Source: Deltaproteobacteria bacterium (GTDB taxonomy: Bacteria; Desulfobacterota; Desulfobulbia; Desulfobulbales; SURF-16). From it: a DNA stretch of 8,721 nt. The translations under genes and the position numbers were made by a program. Numbering within the stretch: position 1 is the stretch's first letter; every line of letters begins with the position of its first letter. The stretch lies in NCBI GenBank assembly GCA_029939635.1, contig JAOZSN010000129.1:1-8721 (forward strand). Direction: 5' to 3'. Shown in pieces: positions 1 through 6,485 of the stretch. The notes beneath the pieces were generated by a model. That model had not been told where the DNA came from. It made no database searches and saw only the letters and a program-made list of their open reading frames with translations.

Positions 1-583
1 TAGTGCCAGCGCCATTGGCCGTTACGTTAAGGGTAGTAGCGGTGGTATTGCCCAGAACTATACTGTCGTTGTCAACCAATGTAACAGTAGCGCCGTCACT
101 AACAACTGTAGCCAGGTTATGACCTGCATCAAGGATAATATCATTGCCCGTGGCGGTCAGGGTACTGGTGCCACTTACCGTCATGGTACCTGCATCGGTT
201 ATGGTGCCAGTACCATGGGCAGTAATTGCTAAGGTCGCGGCGGTGGTGGCACCCATAATGATACTATTGGCATCAGCAATGGTAACGCTATTGCCATTTG
301 CCACTACGGTGCCAAAATCATTCCCTGCATTATTAAGGCTTATATCATTACCAGCAATTAAGGTGGTGATTGCCCCAACCTCAGCAACAGAAACTGCACC
401 ACTCTGGGAGATATTACCACCAGCTGTGACATCCAGGTTTCCTGACACGGTGGAGACACCAAGAGCAATATTATTGGCATCGGTGAGGCTGACATCATTG
501 GCGTTGCTGATAATTACGGTGGCAAAATCATTATTGCTATTATCCAGGCTGATATTATTGGCAGCACCAGCAGCAAGTGTTGT
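1..583 (-). repeat. Degenerate tandem beta-helix repeats within tpsA (units about 67-72 residues)
   Basis: The translated tpsA contains at least three successive related units, starting at bases 583 (residue 797), 367 (residue 869) and 166 (residue 936). The last is cut by the window edge, and the spacings are 72 and 67 residues. Each unit begins [ST]TL.A, continues with N[ND]I.L followed by N[DN][FL].TV, then V[ST][IL].D.N.I..G and a T/G/A-rich tail (for example GNDISLNNAGNDFGTVV and TGNDIILDAGHNLATVV). The repeats are diverged in DNA but in register in protein. Such repeats are typical of the right-handed parallel beta-helix shaft of TpsA proteins. More copies probably continue past base 1. 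Confidence 0.75.
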
Positions 584-2971
584 TGTGCCGCCCACAGACA
601 AGGATGGAGCATCATCAGCCCCGTCACTGATGGTTCCTGCCGTTATAATTGAGAGATCTCCAGATCCAGTATCAAGGCCACCATCGAGGGCAGCACTGCC
701 TATAGCAGCGCCGTTAGCACTTATCAAAACAGTATGATTATTGGTGGTGAGTGTGGCCCCATTTGCAATGGTAAAGATACCGTTACTGTCGGTTCGCAGA
801 TCCAAATCCCCGGAGATATTTGTAATATCACTGCTTATTGTCATGGCATGGGTATCTGCGGCATTACCAATACGAATCCCCCCTGCTGTTATCCGGGCCA
901 GCTCGTTATTTGAGATATTTAGAATCTGGTCACTAGGATTGTCTGTATTTGAACCAATATCAATAGTATGATCCGGCGGATGATTGGACAGAACCACAGT
1001 ACCTGTTCCAGCATTAACCACGGCACCGGCCTCATCAATAACAATATCAGCACCATAAAAACTAATATTACCATTGGAAAGGCTGGTATTGATAGTGCCA
1101 CTATTACCGATAATTACAGCACCCATATCATTATCATTTATATCAGCCTGGAGGGTAATATCCCCGCTCCCTGCAGCGGTGGTGGTGACATCAGCATTAA
1201 TAGTAATATTACCAAAGGCGTTCATATAAATATCAGCAGCCCCAGAAGAGCTGATATTGTCATCAATAGTTATATGACCCTCAGCGTCTAAAAACAAATA
1301 GCCTGCAGAGACAGAAATTGCAGCATTGATATCAATATCATTAGCGGCATCCATGGTCAGGGAACCAGCCCCTCCACCTGCGGTAATGATGGCATCAACA
1401 ATTATATCATTATGGGCCTGCAAGAGAAGAGTATGACCAGAATCTGGCATGGTAAAAGCTGTTTGAACATAAAGATTCCCGACCTCTCCTACGGCAAAAC
1501 CAGGATCAAAGGTACGTACAATTACATCAAAACTTAAAAGAGCATTTTGGAGCTGAGTATAATCAAGGCCAGCACCAGTATTTATACTCCAGATATCGCC
1601 AGCAAAATCCGTATCAACACCAGAATTAGGGCCATTGACAATCCGGATATTATAGGGATCAAGAAGTAAGGTGCCAGCATCACCCATGGTTGCCCCAAGA
1701 GCACTCTGGCCATAATAGCCAAGGGATGCCCCAGAAACTTCAGCAAAGCCACCATTTCCAGCCTCACTGCCACCAACAGCGGATAAAGAGCCATGGAATC
1801 GAGTGGCCCCATCACTCCAGAGTATCACCTTACCGCCATCACCATGCCGGATTGCATCTGCCTTGATATTTACCTCTTCATCAACATAGACGGCTTTGGC
1901 ATTAGGCTCCGGCCCTTTACCCTGGTAATTGCCACCAATCAAGACCTCACCACCACCGCTGTCACCAGAGGCATCAAGCCTGGCCTGGTCAAAGAGGCCA
2001 ACTTTTTCCCCCAAGACCTTGATGGTGCCGCCGGACTCGCCAACATCCTCACCACGAGCCGTTAACTCACCACTGACACTGACAATACCCGTATCACCAC
2101 CGAAAAGAACAATCTCTCCATTCTGCTCGCCAATGGTATTGGCTTGAATGAGACCATCCATATTAATAACCGTATCCACTACGCCAACTGCAGCCTGGGT
2201 CGAGAGCAGTACCCGTCCAGCATCCGCTATGATCTCACCAGAATTAACAACATCAGCCCCCAACTCCTCCCCCATGGCATCATATAAGGTAGTGGCAGTT
2301 TGACGACCAACCTCAAGTTGCACCAGGCCATCACCATATAAATCAAGGCTGAAGGTCTCACCAGAGGCCAAAACAACTCGGCCAAGACGGGCATTAATAA
2401 TACCGCTGTTTTCCACCCCTGGGGCAAGAAAGGCGCATAGTCCCCCTTGGGCCACGGTGATTTGACCACGATTGACCACGCTGGCCTGGGCCTGCTGGTT
2501 GTCATGGCTCAGATAAAAATTATCTGCCAGAATGGCATCGTTAGATAAAGTTGCAGTGCTGGCCACCAGACTGGCCACATCCACTCGGGAGCTTTCACCA
2601 AAAAGAATTCCGTTTTGATTTAACAGCATGACCTGGCCATTAGCTGAAAGCTGACCAAAAATAAGTGATGGATCATCGCCAATGACTCGATTAACCGCTA
2701 AAGAAGAGGCGGTTGGCTGTATAAAGATGGTCTGCTCTCCAGCAGCAATGGAAAAGCTACGCCAGTCAATAATGGCTTTATGGGAACGCTGCTGCACAGT
2801 CATGGTCGAGCCTGTGGAATTTATAGCAGCAGAACCGACCACCACTTCACCACCCTGAGGATTGGCCAGCAGGGGTAAGGGCAGTACCAAATTCATGACC
2901 AGAAAAAAAACCAGCACAGCACGTATCTTTTGGGCAAAGGAATTGGTCATTCTATCATCAATCTCCATCAT
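1..2971 (-). CDS. TpsA-type filamentous haemagglutinin-like exoprotein (two-partner secretion), 3'-truncated by window edge
   Basis: This minus-strand frame stays open from ATG 2971 to base 1, giving 990 codons; the C-terminus lies outside. It encodes a large secreted, probably adhesive, beta-helical protein. Residues 8-36 form a signal peptide (MTNSFAQKIR, then a hydrophobic run ending LPLPLLA before NPQGG). Residues about 37-290 match the TPS secretion/haemagglutination domain: IIDWRSFSI near 67-75, NRVIGDDPSLIFGQLSANG near 94-112, then LLNQNGILFG and VDVASLVAST. The usual NPNG motif is NQNG here. A conserved element GDAGTLLLDPYNIRI lies near 427-440 and is followed by N/D/G/T-rich beta-strand repeats. 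The start lies 1 nt after the tpsB stop, which suggests translational coupling. Alternatives are ATG 2968 and ATG 2950. ATG 2950 has a GGAG 12 nt upstream and gives a conventional signal-peptide n-region, so it is a serious rival. Adhesin function is inferred from the family; the ligand is unknown. Confidence 0.93.
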   Translation of the reverse strand, partial: MMEIDDRMTNSFAQKIRAVLVFFLVMNLVLPLPLLANPQGGEVVVGSAAINSTGSTMTVQQRSHKAIIDWRSFSIAAGEQTIFIQPTASSLAVNRVIGDDPSLIFGQLSANGQVMLLNQNGILFGESSRVDVASLVASTATLSNDAILADNFYLSHDNQQAQASVVNRGQITVAQGGLCAFLAPGVENSGIINARLGRVVLASGETFSLDLYGDGLVQLEVGRQTATTLYDAMGEELGADVVNSGEIIADAGRVLLSTQAAVGVVDTVINMDGLIQANTIGEQNGEIVLFGGDTGIVSVSGELTARGEDVGESGGTIKVLGEKVGLFDQARLDASGDSGGGEVLIGGNYQGKGPEPNAKAVYVDEEVNIKADAIRHGDGGKVILWSDGATRFHGSLSAVGGSEAGNGGFAEVSGASLGYYGQSALGATMGDAGTLLLDPYNIRIVNGPNSGVDTDFAGDIWSINTGAGLDYTQLQNALLSFDVIVRTFDPGFAVGEVGNLYVQTAFTMPDSGHTLLLQAHNDIIVDAIITAGGGAGSLTMDAANDIDINAAISVSAGYLFLDAEGHITIDDNISSSGAADIYMNAFGNITINADVTTTAAGSGDITLQADINDNDMGAVIIGNSGTINTSLSNGNISFYGADIVIDEAGAVVNAGTGTVVLSNHPPDHTIDIGSNTDNPSDQILNISNNELARITAGGIRIGNAADTHAMTISSDITNISGDLDLRTDSNGIFTIANGATLTTNNHTVLISANGAAIGSAALDGGLDTGSGDLSIITAGTISDGADDAPSLSVGGTTTLAAGAANNISLDNSNNDFATVIISNANDVSLTDANNIALGVSTVSGNLDVTAGGNISQSGAVSVAEVGAITTLIAGNDISLNNAGNDFGTVVANGNSVTIADANSIIMGATTAATLAITAHGTGTITDAGTMTVSGTSTLTATGNDIILDAGHNLATVVSDGATVTLVDNDSIVLGNTTATTLNVTANGAGT

Positions 2972-2972
2972 G

Positions 2973-4646
2973 TTAATATCTCGCCTGCACCATGAAAAAA
3001 TAGCGACCACCCCGCCCATCTGGTTCCTCAGCGGTCACAGCGCGGGTTAAGGGTTTTGCCCATTCAACTGAACCAGACAGCCACACTGTAATATTGAGCC
3101 GAGCACCGAAACCAGCTGAGGTAAGACTATCCCAGTTATCACCATGTTCATCCCAGATAGCCCCATAATCAGTAAAGAGATAGAGCTGGTAATCTCGGAG
3201 CCATGACTCAGGAAAAGGGGAGCCATACTGCACCTCTAGCTTAGCTGCCATACCCTGGTCACTATGAATCTCAAAGGGATCATAGGCCCGCCCATATTGA
3301 TTACCACCAACACCAAATTCCTCAGAGACCAACAAGGGATCAAAGCTGAATTGACCACTAAAGGCAAACAATACCGAATAGCCTTGACTGAGATTTTGAA
3401 GCCGATAGCCCTCAAGGCGAATGGAAGTGAAATCCGAGCGACCATTGGCCCTGGATTGAGACGAATCAGGTTGTGAGGCATTGCAGATATCTAACCCCTG
3501 ACGCAGTTCAAGACCAACCATACTGATACCACCAAAGCGATCAATAAAATCATAGAGCGTGCCCAACGAAAAAACACGCAAACGATCTTCAGAGATATCC
3601 TGGCCCTGCACCTGGGAATCAGCGTTATGCACCTCCAAGCCACTATGAATGGACACATTACTCCTGCGACTCCGCTGAAAGGGATGACTCAGTCTAAATC
3701 CTGCTGTAGTACCGACACCTACCAGTTCAAAGGGCTGCAAACTATCTATGGGGGTTGATTTTGTATAGCGATAATATAAATCAAGCTTAGTGCCCATACG
3801 ATTCAAGGTCTCCCCATGGGTTACCTGCGCATAGTGGAGGGCAGTCTCTGAAAACTTAAAATCAGGGGTGGCATTAACATAATAAATACTGCTTTCTTCC
3901 AATAATCCCAGCAGAGATCTTCCTTCTAACTGGGTCGAGAGCTGGTGGGGGCCAATATAACGCGAGCCACGATTATCCCCCCCGAAAGAGAGGGTCACAG
4001 GCTGGGCAGTTACCACAACAACCAGTTCTGCGGCACCAACATCGTGCTCGGCAGGACGCAACAACCCTTTCACACTCAGTCCAGGCAGATCATTAGCCAG
4101 TAACAAAGCACGTTCCAAAGCAGCAGCCTGCAATGGTTTGTTTTCTGTCACATCCCCCACGGTTCTACGCAACAACTCCCGAAAATCACGATAGTCACCT
4201 TCTACAACTACCCGGCTTATATAACCTTCCACCACCTGCAAACGAATCATGCCATCTTTAATCTGCTGGGCTGGAACAATGGTCTGACACAGCAGATAAC
4301 CATCATTGCGATATTTTGCCGTGATGCTTCGCGCCAGTTGATAAATGGTGGCAAGAGTCACCTCCTGGTGCAGATACGTAGCATAGAGCGGACTCAACTC
4401 TGTGGCAGAGTAAACAGAATTGCCAACGACCTCCACTCCGTGCAGGATAAAGGAGAAATCAACTACCCCAGCAGGCAACGCTGGCTCTGATTCCGGCACG
4501 CTTATCACGGGTCCAGGGCTGGCCTTGGGCAAGATGGGGCGCTGAAACTGGCGCTCTAACACCGAAGGGCTGATGGGATTAGGAATAGACTGTGCTCCAA
4601 CCAAAAAAGGAAACAAAAGCATGAGGAGAAGAGAAAGACGTTTCAT
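2973..4646 (-). CDS. TpsB outer-membrane transporter of two-partner secretion (ShlB/FhaC/HecB family)
   Basis: This 557-residue protein is of normal length for the family. It is a 16-strand-type outer-membrane barrel that exports its TpsA partner from the periplasm. In order: signal peptide 1-18 (MKRLSLLLMLLFPFLVGA); a Pro-rich stretch about 22-60 containing SPSVLERQF, the usual place of the plug helix and linker; POTRA 1 about 63-142 (FILHGVEVVGNSVY... YRNDGYLLCQTIVPAQQIKDG... VVEGYI); POTRA 2 about 143-215; and the barrel 216-557. The barrel opens with GDNRGSRYIGPHQLS and contains GGNQYGRAYDP (447-457), which aligns with the conserved VRGY loop-6 region, with Arg453 as the likely key Arg. 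The C-terminus FFMVQARY ends in an aromatic residue, as expected for BAM-inserted barrels. The start overlaps the upstream cyclase stop as ATGA, and the stop is 1 nt from tpsA. The substrate is almost certainly the adjacent TpsA. Confidence 0.96.
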   Translation of the reverse strand: MKRLSLLLMLLFPFLVGAQSIPNPISPSVLERQFQRPILPKASPGPVISVPESEPALPAGVVDFSFILHGVEVVGNSVYSATELSPLYATYLHQEVTLATIYQLARSITAKYRNDGYLLCQTIVPAQQIKDGMIRLQVVEGYISRVVVEGDYRDFRELLRRTVGDVTENKPLQAAALERALLLANDLPGLSVKGLLRPAEHDVGAAELVVVVTAQPVTLSFGGDNRGSRYIGPHQLSTQLEGRSLLGLLEESSIYYVNATPDFKFSETALHYAQVTHGETLNRMGTKLDLYYRYTKSTPIDSLQPFELVGVGTTAGFRLSHPFQRSRRSNVSIHSGLEVHNADSQVQGQDISEDRLRVFSLGTLYDFIDRFGGISMVGLELRQGLDICNASQPDSSQSRANGRSDFTSIRLEGYRLQNLSQGYSVLFAFSGQFSFDPLLVSEEFGVGGNQYGRAYDPFEIHSDQGMAAKLEVQYGSPFPESWLRDYQLYLFTDYGAIWDEHGDNWDSLTSAGFGARLNITVWLSGSVEWAKPLTRAVTAEEPDGRGGRYFFMVQARY

Positions 4647-6019
4647 CTATCTTTCACCTCTGTGAAAAACTGATAACCTTGCCCCTGCATACCTTTACGT
4701 TCTTTGGCCTGATACATGGCCATATCCGCCTGCATGAGTAATTCCTCACGATCCTGACTATCCTCAGGATACAGACTAATACCAATACTCGCTCCAACCT
4801 TACAACTAACGGCATCCACCAGACACGGCTTACTGATCTCAACAATAATCCTTTGGCATATCTCCGCCACCTTCTGTCGTGAAGCAGGATCAAACAGGAT
4901 GAGGGCAAACTCATCACCAGAGAGCCGGGCAGCACAGTCAGAATCACGAATTGCATGCTGTAGGCGCCTGGCAACCTCTTGCAAGAGGCCATCCCCCACC
5001 TGATGTCCATGGGTATCATTGACAATCTTAAAATCATTGAGATCTATAAAAAGCAAGGCTACTTTATGCTGATGCTGACGAGCATGGCGAACCTGATGAC
5101 GGAAGCGCTCATGAAAGAGGACACGATTGGGCAACTCTGTAAGAGGGTCGTAATAGGCCAAATGCCTGAGCTGTTCTTCTAACTGTTTACGTTCACTAAT
5201 ATCAATAAAGGTCGCCACCAAATAAGGGATCTTGCTTATAGTGACAGGCACAGAAGAGAGGAGCACGGGTATCGGCTTACCATGATGCACCAGCAGCATT
5301 TTTTCAATATTGAGAAGGGCACCGCTCTTACGGCGATCCTTCAGGCAACCCTGCCCTTCATCATCACCAAAAAAGGTGTAACAGGGTTTACCAACAATCT
5401 TTTCCTGGGGCAGAGCCAACATATCCTGGGCCGTTGGATTTACCTCCACTACAACCATGGAAATAGTATCAAAGACCATGATACCGACCTGGGCACTGTT
5501 GAGAATAACCCGTGACACCTCCCTGCTTACCTCTGCCAAATTATGGTAGGCACGCAAAGAAGAGATCACAGTGGTAAATAATTTCTGGGAGGTTATCTCA
5601 CTCTTGGTGAGATAGTAATTAATATCATAACTAAGGACAATATCACGCTCCTGTGCCATGCCAGGATTACCAGTACGCAAGACAATACGGACATATTTAT
5701 TCTTCAACTCTTCCCTGATCTGACGAACAACGGTGAGACCACTATCATCCTCTTCCATGACCACATCTAACAGCACCAGGGCGCAGTCACTATGTTCATC
5801 CAGCATATCCAGGGTCTCTTGGCCACTGAAGGCACTGAGAAACAGTAAAGGCCGACCATAAAAAGTGACATCACTTAAGGCAAGTTTTGTCACCTCATGG
5901 ATATCAAGATCATCATCGACAATGAGGATCTTCCAGGGAGCCTCATGGGAATCACGGGATATTTCATGAGAAGATTCAGCTGGAGGTTCAGCAAAAAGGT
6001 CATCAAAGTCAGTTGTCAT
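4643..6019 (-). CDS. Response regulator with PAS and GGDEF output (diguanylate cyclase)
   Basis: This cytoplasmic phosphorylation-responsive enzyme is predicted to make c-di-GMP from two GTP. Numbered from GTG 6025 (460 codons), the receiver domain is about 31-160. It has acidic residues DDD 37-39, phosphoacceptor Asp87 in LLDVVMEEDD, Thr118 in VRIVLRTG and Lys141 in YYLTK. A PAS domain follows at about 168-275, with GKPCYTFFG, Cys215 and Cys227. The GGDEF domain is about 285-455, beginning YYDPLTELPNR. The active-site motif is SGDEF (369-373), a first-position variant of GGDEF. RDSD (360-363) lies five residues before it and matches the RxxD inhibitory I-site. ATG 6019 was chosen over the in-frame GTG 6025 because it gives MTTDFDDLF, aligning with the starts of the two neighbouring regulators. 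It is the first gene of the operon with tpsB and tpsA. No EAL domain is present, so no phosphodiesterase activity is expected. Confidence 0.94.
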   Translation of the reverse strand: MTTDFDDLFAEPPAESSHEISRDSHEAPWKILIVDDDLDIHEVTKLALSDVTFYGRPLLFLSAFSGQETLDMLDEHSDCALVLLDVVMEEDDSGLTVVRQIREELKNKYVRIVLRTGNPGMAQERDIVLSYDINYYLTKSEITSQKLFTTVISSLRAYHNLAEVSREVSRVILNSAQVGIMVFDTISMVVVEVNPTAQDMLALPQEKIVGKPCYTFFGDDEGQGCLKDRRKSGALLNIEKMLLVHHGKPIPVLLSSVPVTISKIPYLVATFIDISERKQLEEQLRHLAYYDPLTELPNRVLFHERFRHQVRHARQHQHKVALLFIDLNDFKIVNDTHGHQVGDGLLQEVARRLQHAIRDSDCAARLSGDEFALILFDPASRQKVAEICQRIIVEISKPCLVDAVSCKVGASIGISLYPEDSQDREELLMQADMAMYQAKERKGMQGQGYQFFTEVKDR

Positions 6020-6147
6020 AATCACACTTTAGTTGACTGAAGAAGAGTAAAATTACAATAAACTAAATACACAAGAAAAGTTTATAACAGCTCAACCAGC
6101 ATAGCACGTTTTTTTTGCATATCATCAGGCCATATCTTTTAAATTCG

Positions 6148-6163
6148 AGCAAATATTATGCCA
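6148..6163 (-). promoter_or_regulatory. Sigma-54 (-24/-12) promoter for the dgc-tpsB-tpsA operon
   Basis: Read on the minus strand the sequence is TGGCATAATATTTGCT. It matches the sigma-54 consensus TGGCAC-N5-TTGCW, with the GG (6162-6161) and GC (6150-6149) dinucleotides separated by exactly 10 nt. The only difference in the -24 block is T for the final C. Transcription is predicted to start near 6137, about 118 nt before the cyclase ATG. Sigma-54 promoters require an AAA+ activator; one is encoded divergently next door. Confidence 0.82.
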
Positions 6164-6216
6164 TGGCTCCCAGCCAAGATCTTTAGGGATAGGATAGCAT
6201 CTTGCAGCTTGGCCTG

Positions 6217-6238
6217 TAGAACAGGTTAACCTGCTCTA
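6217..6238. promoter_or_regulatory. 22-bp near-perfect palindrome, candidate activator/operator site
   Basis: The sequence TAGAACAGGTTAACCTGCTCTA breaks after 20 of 22 bases as TAGAACAGGTTAACCTGCTC plus TA. It is self-complementary at 10 of 11 pairs, the exception being A6221 against C6234, and its core CAGGTTAACCTG (6222-6233) is perfect. No T-run follows on either strand, so it is unlikely to be a terminator. Its centre is about 90 nt upstream of the predicted minus-strand sigma-54 start and about 211 nt upstream of the plus-strand start, the usual range for enhancer-binding proteins. The binding protein is not known; the neighbouring Fis-HTH activator is the obvious candidate. Confidence 0.55.
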
Positions 6239-6284
6239 TGATGTTCTCTACATAAACTACCATTTTCTTTATGCTTCCTCCTTG

Positions 6285-6336
6285 CATCTGTCTCACCATA
6301 CAATCGACAGAGACAGCAACGAGACAGATGAGACAG
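6285..6336. promoter_or_regulatory. Cluster of GAGACAG/CTGTCTC motifs, candidate upstream activating sequence
   Basis: GAGACAG occurs at 6310-6316, 6321-6327 and 6330-6336, and its complement CTGTCTC at 6288-6294. The outer pair extends to a perfect 10-bp inverted repeat, CATCTGTCTC (6285-6294) against GAGACAGATG (6321-6330). Start-to-start spacings are 22, 11 and 9 bp, close to whole helical turns. The cluster lies about 100-150 bp upstream of the predicted plus-strand sigma-54 start. Extra GACAG cores occur at 6306 and 6361. Function as a binding array is inferred from repetition and position. Confidence 0.45.
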
Positions 6337-6412
6337 TCAAATCCACGACTTACTGCCCACGACAGTGAACGCACATCCTGCCAGTGTTGCGACACAGCCT
6401 CTCTGTGTATAG

Positions 6413-6428
6413 TGGCATAACAGTTGCA
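6413..6428 (+). promoter_or_regulatory. Sigma-54 (-24/-12) promoter for the NtrC-type response regulator gene
   Basis: TGGCATAACAGTTGCA matches TGGCAC-N5-TTGCW, with GG (6414-6415) and GC (6426-6427) separated by exactly 10 nt. The predicted start is near 6439, giving a leader of about 47 nt before ATG 6486. It shares its first eight bases, TGGCATAA, with the divergent promoter at 6163-6148, so the two are probably co-regulated. Because the downstream gene is itself a sigma-54 activator, positive autoregulation is likely. Confidence 0.82.
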
Positions 6429-6485
6429 CTCATTGCCCCAGCAAGATAGCCCTTTTAGCTGTCACTTACTGGAGCCAAGCCTATC

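Larger units (their letters stand above)
6020..6485. other. Divergent intergenic regulatory region between the cyclase-TPS operon and the sigma-54 activator gene
   Basis: These roughly 466 bp lack a credible gene. The only ORF of note, on the minus strand at 6183-6395, has no recognisable domain and runs across the regulatory sites. The region holds two outward-facing sigma-54 promoters, a long palindrome and a cluster of short repeated motifs, listed separately. The predicted 5' leader of the cyclase operon is long (about 118 nt) and contains an A8 run on the coding strand (T8 near 6110-6117 on plus). The leader of the plus gene is about 47 nt. No convincing terminator hairpin followed by a T-run was seen. 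Confidence 0.8.

Noticed and set aside
144..1291. Plus-strand ORFs at 144-737, 741-971 and 968-1291
   Set aside because: They lie antisense to the continuous tpsA frame, have low-complexity translations without domains, and arise from the repetitive N/D/T/A-rich codons of tpsA.
6107..6120. T8 run on the plus strand as a terminator
   Set aside because: No stable hairpin precedes it on the plus strand, and no plus-strand gene lies upstream that would need one.
6366..6384. Possible third sigma-54 site on the minus strand (TGGCAGGATGTGC)
   Set aside because: The GG and GC are only 8 nt apart instead of 10, and the TTGC block is missing.
6383..6394. GTGTTGCGACAC inverted repeat just upstream of the plus sigma-54 promoter
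   Set aside because: Arms of only 4 bp with a mismatched centre; too weak to call as a site on its own.
6183..6395. Minus-strand 70-codon ORF in the divergent region
   Set aside because: It has no recognisable domain or good ribosome binding site, and it spans the palindrome and the GAGACAG array, so it is more likely regulatory DNA.
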